From: Paenibacillus peoriae
Lineage (GTDB): Bacteria > Bacillota > Bacilli > Paenibacillales > Paenibacillaceae
NCBI RefSeq assembly: GCF_022531965.1
Contig: NZ_CP092831.1
Coordinates: 3,977,001-4,041,000 of the forward strand
Direction: 5' to 3'
DNA length: 64,000 bases
The notes below the pieces were generated by a model. The model was not told where the DNA came from and ran no database searches. It saw nothing but the letters and a program-made list of their open reading frames with translations. Below are positions 8,449 through 16,226 of the stretch, in pieces. Made by a program: the position numbers and the translations under genes. Position 1 is the stretch's first letter. Every line of letters starts with the position of its first letter.

Positions 8449-8617
8449 CAGATAACATTGTTGTATTCACGACGTCCCACCACCTTAAAGGAACGAGGTG
8501 ACTGGCCGCAGCGCGGTTGGGTGGTGGGGGTGTGTTCGCCTGAATCCACTTTCAGCTTTGCCTCATCGGGCGAACCGAGGGCCGAAGGGCCCGAAGCGTG
8601 AATATTATGTTATCTGC
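8449..8617. repeat. attC-like structured repeat, copy 6 (long form)
   Basis: Left box CAGATAAC with ATTGTTGTATTCACGAC; core arms CCCACCACC/GGTGGTGGG, TTCGCC/GGCGAA and GGGCC/GGCCC; right arm GCGTGAATATTAT and box GTTATCTGC. The extra C of this right box is matched by the extra G of the copy 7 left box (GCAGATAAC), a covarying pair. Confidence 0.9.
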
Positions 8618-8667
8618 TGTTGATGCTCCTTAAATAACTTATTCTAGCTCAATACAGATAGAATAAT

Positions 8668-8704
8668 AAAAAAGGCTTTCGAGAAGTTCTCGATTGCCTC
8701 TTTT
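8668..8704 (-). terminator. Rho-independent terminator inside the DUF4062 cassette
   Basis: On the minus strand AGGC and TCGAGAA pair with TTCTCGA and GCCT, closed by a very short loop and followed by a run of T. It lies 29 bp after the DUF4062 stop and 50 bp before repeat 6. Confidence 0.8.
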
Positions 8705-8732
8705 CATAATGATTTCTAAATCACACAGATCA

Positions 8733-9851
8733 CTAACTTATCATATCTTCCAATACGCTTGCTGCTGTAGACATTAAGCGGTTCATGTCAGAAAATAAAT
8801 TCATGATTCTCTTTTTCGCTTTAATCAAATCTTTTTGAATAGGTGGAATTGTTCCTAACATTTCTTTTATCTCGTCGATTGCCTTTTCAGAGCCTTTTAA
8901 AGCAGAAAACATTTCTTCAGTCATATTCACAAGTTCTGGGTTAGTTGCTAACGACCCATCGACTTCTTCTATTATGGATACTGATTTACTGAATGCATCT
9001 AAAAACTCATTTAAATGGGTACTCATTTCTTTTGATTCGGGTTCAAACTTAGAAGCAAAACTATTCATTATTATGGCTATACGACTGATCGCTATTTTCA
9101 TTGCTTTAATGTCAGTTGCATTTTCCATAGCTGCAAGCTTTTCGGTTCTTAGAGTGATATCTTTTGCAAATTCAGTGACTAAGGATTCAATGCTATTAAA
9201 ATTAACATTCAAGTAAAAAGCTTTCTGAGTTAACGTAGTATATAAATCAAGAAGTCCGTCTTCATCTTCATCTTCGATTTCAAAATCTTCTTGTTGATCA
9301 GCGACTATAACGCTCGTATGGTTAGTATTCCAATTTTTTAGTTTCATAGTAAGATGCGCTCTTAAAAAACTTTCAAAACTATCAATTCCTTCGTAGGACC
9401 AATAGTATACTCCTTCTTCGCCAATTCTACTTTTGAAATCTTTTATCAATTTTAATTGATCTAAGTCCATATCTCTAGGCGATATCGGCGACTCATTGAA
9501 GTAAAACATTACTTCTACATTTCCACCTGATCGCGCTCTGTTGTATGCCCTTTCAAATTCTTCAATAGTGCCCGAATCAGCTCGAGCTGTTTTCGTTCCT
9601 GCTCTTGACCAAAGAACACCAATGAATATATCATAATCATCATCAATTTGTTTATTAATGATGTCTTGTGCATCAACTCCCTGAATAGAAGGTGAAGTGC
9701 TATTCTCCCAATTGACCAATTGAAGCCTTACATTAAAAATATCTCCAATATCTTTATTAAGTTGGTCAATTACTACTCCTACAATCCCTCGCTCTCCAAT
9801 TACGTCTCCAGGAGAAGCAATAAATACTTTTAAAATTTGAACATTTTTCAT
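8733..9851 (-). CDS. DUF4062 domain protein (TIR-like fold), putative defence protein
   Basis: 372 residues. The N-terminus matches DUF4062, a TIR-related family: KVFIASPGDVIGERG at residues 7-21, VNWENSTSPSIQG around 47-59, DDDYDIFIGVLWSRAGTKT around 71-89 and SGTIEEFERAY. DUF4062 domains are common at the N-terminus of NTPase or effector proteins in bacterial immunity. Here the rest (about 180-372) is a helical, probably coiled-coil region of unknown role rather than an NTPase. AGGAG lies before ATG 9851. It has its own terminator. Single gene between repeats 6 and 7. The DUF4062 call is firm; the immune role is inference. Confidence 0.8.
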   Translation of the reverse strand: MKNVQILKVFIASPGDVIGERGIVGVVIDQLNKDIGDIFNVRLQLVNWENSTSPSIQGVDAQDIINKQIDDDYDIFIGVLWSRAGTKTARADSGTIEEFERAYNRARSGGNVEVMFYFNESPISPRDMDLDQLKLIKDFKSRIGEEGVYYWSYEGIDSFESFLRAHLTMKLKNWNTNHTSVIVADQQEDFEIEDEDEDGLLDLYTTLTQKAFYLNVNFNSIESLVTEFAKDITLRTEKLAAMENATDIKAMKIAISRIAIIMNSFASKFEPESKEMSTHLNEFLDAFSKSVSIIEEVDGSLATNPELVNMTEEMFSALKGSEKAIDEIKEMLGTIPPIQKDLIKAKKRIMNLFSDMNRLMSTAASVLEDMIS

Positions 9852-10035
9852 TTAAACTCTCCTATCTATTTAATATGTATTAAATTCAATTTTAAGTAAA
9901 AATAATAATTGATTTACTTTTTTATTATACTATGATCTTAATAGTCTGCATACAATATGCTTAAAAAATGAAATAAATTTCTCGAAATTTGTATTATATA
10001 GTACAGCTTTTTTAAATTTATTGTGTTGGTCAATT

Positions 10036-10205
10036 GCAGATAACGTTACTGTATTCACGACGTCTCACCGACTTAAGCCCCTTCAGGGGCAGCCGCGACG
10101 CAGTTAGTCGGTGCAGATGTGTCCGCTGAAATTACTTCTCTGCTAAATTCCTCCAGCGGATCGAAGGAGCCGTCAGGCTCCGAAGCGTGAATATAATGTT
10201 ATCTG
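10036..10205. repeat. attC-like structured repeat, copy 7 (long form)
   Basis: Left box GCAGATAAC with GTTACTGTATTCACGAC; core with CTTAAGCCCCTTCAGGGGC and GGAGCCGTCAGGCTCC hairpins; right arm GCGTGAATATAAT and box GTTATCTG. Left box pairs with GTTATCTGC of copy 6; right box pairs with CAGATAAC of copy 8. Confidence 0.9.
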
Positions 10206-10217
10206 ATGCCGAATCTT

Positions 10218-10928
10218 CTAAGATTCACCTGCAAGGTTCTTATTCGAAAGTGCTTCAATGTGTGAATGCAACTGTTCTATTCTCCTTGGTAAAACAAATA
10301 AATATTCAATTATATAGTCAAGCAAATCTACAAGAAACTTTGATACTTTTTCGTCAGGTTCTCTATCTAAATCAAAATGAGCTCCAAGATTACCACCTAC
10401 TCGAATTGCATGTGCAAGTGTTAATATTGGTTTTTGAAGTTCAGCATGTCCTGCTAATAGCTCTAATTGCTTATTTAAGGGCTTTCCCTGTTCACCTTCC
10501 GGAAGTAACGATTTGGTTATTCCCTCGAGTAATCTTCTACACAAAACAACGGTAGCTGTCCATTCGCCAAGATTATAAACATTAATAGCTGATTCATAAG
10601 CTCGAAGCATACTTTCATGAAACTTTTCTGTTACTTCAATCCCATCAATTATTTTTCTAGATTTTGCACTTGGTGATACATATAGATCGCCAATAAACAC
10701 CCCATCTTCTCTTTTTCTTAATTCAACATAATAGAATCTTGATTTTTGACCGCAACCTGAGCATCTAGAAAAAGTAAAAATATTACTTTCGCTCAATGAA
10801 CTCCATTCCAAACTAAAGCTAACTGTTCTAGAACAATATCCACACTTTATATCAACTGAATCGGGCATATTCCATTTTCCATTATAAATTCGAGAAGATA
10901 CTATCTGGTCAGAAACTATCAATTCCAT
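10218..10928 (-). CDS. DUF4145 domain protein with N-terminal zinc ribbon
   Basis: 236 residues. Four cysteines in two pairs (CGYC around residue 29 and CSGCG around 57) form a zinc-ribbon-like head. From about residue 105 the sequence ATVVLCRRLLEGITKSLLP through IRVGGNLGAHFD matches DUF4145, a HEPN-related helical domain often found in restriction and defence loci. GGAGG precedes ATG 10928 by about 10 bases. The stop lies only 12 bp from repeat 7 and the start 38 bp from repeat 8, a compact one-gene cassette. Molecular activity unknown. Confidence 0.78.
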   Translation of the reverse strand: MELIVSDQIVSSRIYNGKWNMPDSVDIKCGYCSRTVSFSLEWSSLSESNIFTFSRCSGCGQKSRFYYVELRKREDGVFIGDLYVSPSAKSRKIIDGIEVTEKFHESMLRAYESAINVYNLGEWTATVVLCRRLLEGITKSLLPEGEQGKPLNKQLELLAGHAELQKPILTLAHAIRVGGNLGAHFDLDREPDEKVSKFLVDLLDYIIEYLFVLPRRIEQLHSHIEALSNKNLAGES

Positions 10929-10966
10929 CTTTTAGCGCCCTCCAAAATAAGTAATTTATTCGGTTT

Positions 10967-11064
10967 CAGATAACGTTCCTGTATTCACGACCCAGCGTAT
11001 GCTGGGTGTCCGGCGAATGCCGGACCAAGAGCGAATGCTCACAGCGTGAATATTATGTTATCGG
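10967..11064. repeat. attC-like structured repeat, copy 8 (short form, 98 bp)
   Basis: Left box CAGATAAC with GTTCCTGTATTCACGAC; three clean hairpins CCAGCGTATGCTGG, TCCGGCGAATGCCGGA and GAGCGAATGCTC; right arm GCGTGAATATTAT and box GTTATCGG. The two boxes of this copy do not match each other (CTG versus CGG) but each matches its neighbour across a gene. Confidence 0.92.
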
Positions 11065-11174
11065 ATGTTCATTTCTTCTGTGAATTAGCATTATAACTTT
11101 AATAAAAAAGTAAACTTCATAATGCTTTTAGATGATGATATGTTAGATTCATTATCTAAATACATTACGACTAC

Positions 11175-12017
11175 TTATTCTAATGCTTCTACATCCACTG
11201 TTATCTCTACTGACATTCCGCCATGAAGATAAGTATTGCTTACTGTCGCTATATCTTTCAACGAACCAATCTCAATAGGTCTTTCTAAAATCTGTTTAAC
11301 TTTTTTATTATCTGTATTTATAATTATTCTAGCTTCACTTTGATTCTCAAATCTTGTATGTTTTATAGTCAATTCATTAGGCATCCTTTGCCCAAAATCC
11401 CACCACCCATACTCACCATATTTATCAAAATCAAAATAAGATACGCGTGATACAATTATTTCTTCTCGTTCTAGACCCAATGCCATTAAAGAAGAAATAA
11501 TTCTTTTTTCAAACTCTTTATAGTCATGTATAAAAATAACTGAAGGTCTATCCTTTTCATCCAATTTCTCTACTTCTTCTGGATCAAGGTTGTCCATAAA
11601 GTCTTTGAAATAGGAGTCTGGTATCATTGTTGTTAATCTATGCTTTCCTTCTTCCTCAGGACAATCAAACATACTTTGCTTTAAAATATAAAAGCAAAAG
11701 CATGGCAATTCCATGTCACGTGAACTCTTTAAATAAACATGTTTTCCGATTGGAACTCGTAATAAGTCAGTGTATTTTTCGTATTTTTGATTTAATTCAA
11801 CTCCTCGTTCAATATCAAGCACATGAAAAGTTGCCATTGTACCCTCTAACTTATCTCCGCGTCCTTCTCCTTTTTCAAAAGCGTACTTCACCCATGAACT
11901 TGGCGTACTAAATTTGATTTCTCCATTATTCAGAAAATTTTCAGCATATTTCTGGGTTGTACACCGAAATACCATCATGAAATTTTCAGGTTCTGCCCAT
12001 ACAGCTTTTTCTTCCAT
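11175..12017 (-). CDS. Cassette protein, unknown function
   Basis: 280 residues, soluble, no signal peptide. The first 60 residues (MMVFRCTTQKYAENFLNN, then EIKFSTPSSWV and GEGRGDKLEG) resemble the opening of DUF2971-like and ADP-ribosyltransferase-like proteins, in which a short strand-helix unit is followed by a GRGD-type loop, but the likeness is too weak for a family call. AGGAGG precedes ATG 12017. The gene is the only one between repeats 8 and 9. Confidence 0.7.
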   Translation of the reverse strand: MEEKAVWAEPENFMMVFRCTTQKYAENFLNNGEIKFSTPSSWVKYAFEKGEGRGDKLEGTMATFHVLDIERGVELNQKYEKYTDLLRVPIGKHVYLKSSRDMELPCFCFYILKQSMFDCPEEEGKHRLTTMIPDSYFKDFMDNLDPEEVEKLDEKDRPSVIFIHDYKEFEKRIISSLMALGLEREEIIVSRVSYFDFDKYGEYGWWDFGQRMPNELTIKHTRFENQSEARIIINTDNKKVKQILERPIEIGSLKDIATVSNTYLHGGMSVEITVDVEALE

Positions 12018-12127
12018 TTTATTTTTCCTCCTATATTAATATTTTTAAATTTATAACAATACTTCGCTAAAGGACTAGTCTCACTAATTCTTTATAAGAC
12101 AGGTTGATTATCATTAAAAGTGAATTT

Positions 12128-12225
12128 CCGATAACGTTCCTGTATTCACGACCCGACGTATGTCGGGTGTACGGCGAATGCCGGACCAAGGGCGTATGCC
12201 CGCAGCGTGAATATTATGTTATCGG
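12128..12225. repeat. attC-like structured repeat, copy 9 (short form, 98 bp)
   Basis: Almost identical to copy 8: CCGACGTATGTCGG, ACGGCGAATGCCGG and GGGCGTATGCCC hairpins, where loop-closing pairs change on both sides together. Left box CCGATAAC pairs with GTTATCGG of copy 8; right box GTTATCGG pairs with CCGATAAC of copy 10. Confidence 0.92.
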
Positions 12226-12292
12226 GAGTCGTAACTTCATCGAATCTTGATACAAATTATGCAATCACATTAGTATTATCCATATATCCCCT

Positions 12293-12958
12293 CTACATCA
12301 AATGATAATTTTCATCAATTAATTCTCCGTATTTTCCGAAATGTCCATAACGCTCCATTATTAAAGTTCCATCAATACATTCATTTAGTAGTATAAAATT
12401 TGCATAGCTTGAGGGAAAAAAACCTGAAATATTGAATATTGGCTTACTTAATCTTTCAGTTATATAATTCTCAAACTCATAATATTCAAACTCTACCTTT
12501 CTTCCTTGATTAGAAAGAAATAGTTCTTTCTTTTCATCAATCCTCAATTCTGAATATTTCTTATTTGTCAGCTTACCAATAATAAATTCTCTATAAAATA
12601 TCCTATATATATTTGTATGTGCTAAAGAATTAATAATTACAGCACGTCTTGAATTACGAATATCTAGGAGAAGCGCTATCATCGGAATCATAAATAATAT
12701 ATGGAATGTAATATAAAAAAATTGACCAACTATTTGTTTACTTTCAAAGACGTTATTTAAAAACAAAAAAATATTACTTGTATCTGATGCACTTGCCCAA
12801 GAAAAGAAAAAACCAATAATTAGCGTTGAATATATAAAATTTGCTACACCTTTAAAGATATTTTTATCAAGATTCATTTCTCCAATATTTCTATGAACTA
12901 ACTCTTGAAATCTTGCTCTCTCAATATACATTTCAGTCTTACTTAAAAATTCACTCAA
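12293..12958 (-). CDS. Cassette membrane protein, unknown function
   Basis: About 221 residues with two hydrophobic segments (around residues 40-60 and 80-100 of the longest frame, FIYSTLIIGFFFSWAS and FFYITFHILFMIPMIALL) and a soluble C-terminal half. No family recognised. The longest frame begins with a GTG that overlaps its own GGAGG; a TTG at 12958, 8 bases after GGAGG, fits better and is used here. Single gene between repeats 9 and 10. Confidence 0.6.
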   Translation of the reverse strand: MSEFLSKTEMYIERARFQELVHRNIGEMNLDKNIFKGVANFIYSTLIIGFFFSWASASDTSNIFLFLNNVFESKQIVGQFFYITFHILFMIPMIALLLDIRNSRRAVIINSLAHTNIYRIFYREFIIGKLTNKKYSELRIDEKKELFLSNQGRKVEFEYYEFENYITERLSKPIFNISGFFPSSYANFILLNECIDGTLIMERYGHFGKYGELIDENYHLM

Positions 12959-13059
12959 TATTCTATCCTCCACTTTAACTTACTATATTTCACTAAATGC
13001 ATGTATTTTTTCTTGTTGTCCATATTAGTTTTGAGTATTTATATCCTTTGTTACAATTT

Positions 13060-13177
13060 CCGATAACGTTTCTGTATTCATGAGCCCCAAAAGGGTTGTT
13101 TGCTGAAATGCCTCTTCGAAATCCGTCCCGCAGACCAAGGCTCCAACGGAGCTGCAGCTTGAATATTATGTTATACG
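13060..13177. repeat. attC-like structured repeat, copy 10
   Basis: Left box CCGATAAC with GTTTCTGTATTCATGAGC; core CTGAAATGCCTCTTCGAAA and GCAGACCAAGG like copy 2; right arm CTTGAATATTAT and box GTTATACG. Left box pairs with GTTATCGG of copy 9; right box pairs with CGGATAAC of copy 11 with one mismatch. Confidence 0.88.
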
Positions 13178-13284
13178 ACGGAATCGCTTCTAGACTCTGC
13201 CCTCACTATTGATTTTCTCCAGGTACATATTCAATCAGATCATATAATTTGCAATTAAATGTACCCCATAACTTTATTGATAAG

Positions 13285-14262
13285 CTATTTCCATGGTCTA
13301 TATCCAATTCTAGCCCAATGATGCCTTAGATATTTAACATTTATTGGTATTTTAGAATCTTTAATAGCTTGACCATTAGATTCTATTATCTGATTTATTG
13401 GACTATGATAATAAGATAGTCTTTCAATATCTATAGAAACAGATAAGTTATCATCTAAAGTAAATAAGCCAATTTCAAATGCTTTATCATGAAATAAGCA
13501 AAGGCACAATCCATTAGATGTATTTCCTCTTGATTCTGAATTATCAGACCATCTAGCAATATGAGCTCCAATCAGAAAACTGCTATCAGCAACTTCACAA
13601 TTTGGAAAACAACAAATATGATTAAAATTATCGCGAACATTTTTAGAAAAATTACTTTGCCCTATTCTAATAGGCAGAGTTTTTTGACTTTCATATGTAT
13701 TGGACTGATCAATTACCAATCTTTCTCTAACAGTAGTATTAATATTACTGTTACTAAATAAAATGTTGTATAATTCTGAATCCACTTCAGATAGATATGC
13801 CCCATTTTGTCTACGTAAATTTCCGTTTTGAATTACATAAAATAAGAGTTTCTTTTCGTCTGAACTCTTAGCTTTATTTACATTGAAATAATACATCAAT
13901 TGATTTTCTTTTTGAGTAAAAAGTGTACTTAATTCGATTGTCTGATCAAATGGTTCAAATTTTTTCAAATTCACTCTATAAAAAGTATCAGCGTAACTCC
14001 AATTTGGTCCAGGATCAGGTGGTCTTAGTGTTGTGGTAAAGCCATCTGTTTCAGCAATTGAATGTCCGATGAATTTAGAATTTGAGTCTCCTCTTAAATG
14101 TAAGATAATGTCCCCTTCTTTTACTCGCATTAAACTATCCCAATATGCCCATATACGTCTGGTATCCCCTACTATTTTATATGCTGGTGACCAAAGGCAT
14201 TTTGTAAATCCCCATTCTCCTCCCCCATGTACTTCGTCCTTTGACATCTCTATCCAAATCAT
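13285..14262 (-). CDS. PUA/EVE-like domain fused to HNH nuclease (putative modification-dependent restriction enzyme)
   Basis: 325 residues. Residues 1-130 look like a PUA-superfamily (EVE/YTH-like) reader: MIWIEMSKDEVHGG, W-rich strands and GDIILHLRG. Residues about 215-300 hold an HNH core: FSKNVRDNFNHICCFPNC, FLIGAHIARWSDNSES (first histidine), then NGLCLCLFHDKAFEIGLFTL (second histidine). Fusions of base-modification readers to HNH nucleases cut phage DNA carrying modified bases, so a type IV-like restriction role is likely. AAGGAG precedes ATG 14262; a longer frame to 14304 has no ribosome site. Single cassette gene between repeats 10 and 11. Confidence 0.75.
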   Translation of the reverse strand: MIWIEMSKDEVHGGGEWGFTKCLWSPAYKIVGDTRRIWAYWDSLMRVKEGDIILHLRGDSNSKFIGHSIAETDGFTTTLRPPDPGPNWSYADTFYRVNLKKFEPFDQTIELSTLFTQKENQLMYYFNVNKAKSSDEKKLLFYVIQNGNLRRQNGAYLSEVDSELYNILFSNSNINTTVRERLVIDQSNTYESQKTLPIRIGQSNFSKNVRDNFNHICCFPNCEVADSSFLIGAHIARWSDNSESRGNTSNGLCLCLFHDKAFEIGLFTLDDNLSVSIDIERLSYYHSPINQIIESNGQAIKDSKIPINVKYLRHHWARIGYRPWK

Positions 14263-14436
14263 AACCCTAGCTCCTTTATGAAATATTCTCAGGTTGTAAT
14301 TCATGCGCCCTCGCTAGCTTTAGGGGAAAAAATTAACGTAATACATGCAGTCAGCAAACCGTACATCTGTTTTGCTCTGCTTCTCTAAACCAGAGTACTC
14401 AGAACTTTGATGTACAATAAAATTACTCGGTTCTTT

Positions 14437-14549
14437 CGGATAACGTTTCTGCATTCATGTACCCAATGGAGTGGTCTACTGAAATACCTCTCCAAATCCT
14501 AATTCGCTGATCAAGGCTCCAAAGGAGCCGCTGAATATTGTGTTATACG
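14437..14549. repeat. attC-like structured repeat, copy 11
   Basis: Left box CGGATAAC with GTTTCTGCATTCATGTAC; core CTGAAATACCTCTCCAAAT and GCTGATCAAGG; right arm GCTGAATATTGT and box GTTATACG. The right box pairs with CGTCTAAC of copy 12 with one mismatch. More diverged than copies 4-9. Confidence 0.85.
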
Positions 14550-14573
14550 AATTGCTTCTCGAATCTGCCTTCA

Positions 14574-14798
14574 CTATTGGTTTTCTTTCGGTACATACTC
14601 AATTAAATCTGATAATTTGCAGTTAAATGTATCGCATAGTTTGAATAAGGTTTCCAGCTTTGTTGTTTCTATATTCGTTCCCCTATACAACTTGTTGATT
14701 GAATTCCGACTTAAGCCCGATTTCGCCATCAATTCTGTTATATCATCTATTCGATGTTGTGCCATGAGTTCTCGTATATTGCACTTGATTACGTTCAT
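14574..14798 (-). CDS. Small XRE/Cro-family repressor
   Basis: 74 residues, a single Cro/C1-type helix-turn-helix (IRELMAQHRIDDITELMAKS, then GLSRNSINKLYRG and LETLFKLCDTFNCKLSDLIEY). It is divergent from the 95-residue gene to its right. Two copies of a palindromic element lie between them, one right over the start of the divergent promoter, so it very likely represses the divergent gene and perhaps itself. GGAGGGG lies before ATG 14798. Together they make a self-regulated two-gene cassette. Confidence 0.85.
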   Translation of the reverse strand: MNVIKCNIRELMAQHRIDDITELMAKSGLSRNSINKLYRGTNIETTKLETLFKLCDTFNCKLSDLIEYVPKENQ

Positions 14799-14863
14799 CT
14801 TTTCCCCTCCATAGTTCTATCTTATCTTCCAAATTAGCAATCATCAACGAAAAGCGAAGTTTT

Positions 14864-14933
14864 AACTCTATAAAGTCAAATATTCACCTTGCAATTAACT
14901 TTATGAGGTTATATAATAACTCTATAGAGTCAA
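14864..14933 (+). promoter_or_regulatory. Promoter with two operator palindromes (XRE-type)
   Basis: A plus-strand promoter is clear: TTGCAA at 14889-14894, 17 bp, TATAAT at 14912-14917. The element AACTCTATAAAGTCAA (14864-14879) recurs as AACTCTATAGAGTCAA (14918-14933), whose core ACTCTATAGAGT is a perfect palindrome. The second copy abuts the -10 box and covers the expected start of transcription; the first lies toward the repressor gene. Confidence 0.8.
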
Positions 14934-14951
14934 TCAAAGGAGGAATAACAT

Positions 14952-15239
14952 ATGATTAATACATTAGAATCATTAACAGAGCCGCTTATAAGAATACGTT
15001 TAGAATTACTCTATACTGAGCTTCTGGAGTGTCATAAGGAGTACACTCAGCTTTCTTCGGAGACAGATCAATATTTCAAAACGCTTCGTGATGCTTTGCC
15101 CGATCAACTTCAACATACGGTTTTTCTTTACGAAGACGCCCAAATTTCTCTCCAATCCATCCTAGAAAGAAGTATCTACATACAAGGTTTCAAAGATGCT
15201 CTACAACTATTTAGTGAATTGCAAAATTCTAGTATTTAG
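14952..15239 (+). CDS. Small helical protein divergent from the XRE repressor
   Basis: 95 residues, helical and soluble, with leucine-rich segments (LIRIRLELLYTELLECHKEY). It is the only plus-strand gene in the repeat array. AAGGAGG lies 9 bases before ATG 14952, behind a strong promoter with operator copies, and a terminator overlaps the stop. So this is a fully self-contained transcription unit inside a cassette. No family recognised; regulator-plus-effector or toxin-antitoxin logic is possible but not shown. Confidence 0.75.
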   Translation: MINTLESLTEPLIRIRLELLYTELLECHKEYTQLSSETDQYFKTLRDALPDQLQHTVFLYEDAQISLQSILERSIYIQGFKDALQLFSELQNSSI

Positions 15240-15262
15240 AGGGCCATATGACCCTCTTTTTC
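15238..15262 (+). terminator. Rho-independent terminator
   Basis: AGAGGG and CCCTCT pair around an 8-base loop and are followed by TTTTTCT. It begins at the stop of the 95-residue gene and lies 20 bp before repeat 12. Confidence 0.85.
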
Positions 15263-15280
15263 TATTGTTTTTGATTCTGT

Positions 15281-15403
15281 CGTCTAACGTTTCCGTATTC
15301 ACGACGTCCGACGTAGTCGGATGTGTCCGGCTGCTTCTACTTCCCTGAAATACCTCTGTCGGACCGAGGGCGTTTGCCCGATGCGGGAATATAATGTTAA
15401 GCG
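15281..15403. repeat. attC-like structured repeat, copy 12
   Basis: Left box CGTCTAAC with GTTTCCGTATTCACGAC; core GTCCGGCTGCTTCTACTTCC and TGTCGGACCGAGGGCG; right arm GCGGGAATATAAT and box GTTAAGCG. The right box GTTAAGCGAA pairs over ten bases with the left box of the terminal site (TTCGCTTAAC), which differs from every other box in the array. Confidence 0.9.
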
Positions 15404-15424
15404 AAGGTACTTTGGGTATATCAA

Positions 15425-16165
15425 CTAATTACTAATAATTTTATCCCTATCTTCAAGAGGATCAAACCAATCAATTCTCGATTCAACATCAGTATAAAAA
15501 TTCAAATCATTTCTATTCATTATTCTCATATGATATTTTTTAATAGCTTTTTTTCTTACAGTAATGATCTCTCCATTAGCAAAGTAACAAGTATTAAGTT
15601 CGATGGGTGTTTGTTCCGTAAACTTTTTGAATATTTCCATCAGTTCCCCATCGCCAGTATAAATTGCTGGTAAGAAATCGATATACGACATAACTTTCAA
15701 ATTGGCTTTTTCATTTTTCCCTAAAGAATTTTCGAATTTCCTTTTAGTTTCTAACGCTGAAAGTCTATAAGGGCTTGGGTAAAAATATATTCCATACCGA
15801 GATTTATCTTCAAAAACAATACTTAATACTAAGTTGTTATCTTCATCATTTAGTTTTCCTAAAACAATTGACTCAAAATATTTAAAATGTTCGATTGCTT
15901 CAGTCTTGGTTTTATATACTAGGTAAATAAATGGCTTTTTCATCTCTTCATCAAGATAACCATATCCTATTGAAACTGCTTGCTTCTCTCTTAGCCTTTG
16001 AGGGAACGGATTTATGTGTACAATATTGTAAACAAAAATCACTTTTTCTATTAAGTAACCTATAAAAACGATCATAATAGCAACAGCTATATTTAAGTAC
16101 TGAGTTAAAGTGAAGAAACTTACAATTATAGAGATTAAGGCCACTGTTCTATTAATGACTTTCAC
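15425..16165 (-). CDS. Cassette membrane-anchored protein, unknown function
   Basis: 246 residues. Two adjacent hydrophobic segments (about residues 8-22 and 25-50) form an N-terminal membrane anchor, and the rest is a soluble domain, probably cytoplasmic. No family recognised. The start is uncertain: GTG 16165 opens the longest frame but has no clear ribosome site, and a strong AGGAGG 46 bases upstream leads to an out-of-frame ATG. Last cassette before the terminal site and the recombinase remnant. Confidence 0.65.
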   Translation of the reverse strand: MKVINRTVALISIIVSFFTLTQYLNIAVAIMIVFIGYLIEKVIFVYNIVHINPFPQRLREKQAVSIGYGYLDEEMKKPFIYLVYKTKTEAIEHFKYFESIVLGKLNDEDNNLVLSIVFEDKSRYGIYFYPSPYRLSALETKRKFENSLGKNEKANLKVMSYIDFLPAIYTGDGELMEIFKKFTEQTPIELNTCYFANGEIITVRKKAIKKYHMRIMNRNDLNFYTDVESRIDWFDPLEDRDKIISN

Positions 16166-16226
16166 TAGATATTTGTATCGTCCATTTATCTGAATTGGAA
16201 GCAGTTGAATTCCTCCTCATACTTTC

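Noticed and set aside
4463..15403. Array repeats considered as CRISPR or REP elements
   Set aside because: Spacing is irregular and gene-sized, the repeats are long and structured with variable cores, and their end boxes covary across genes. That does not fit CRISPR or simple REP/BOX elements.
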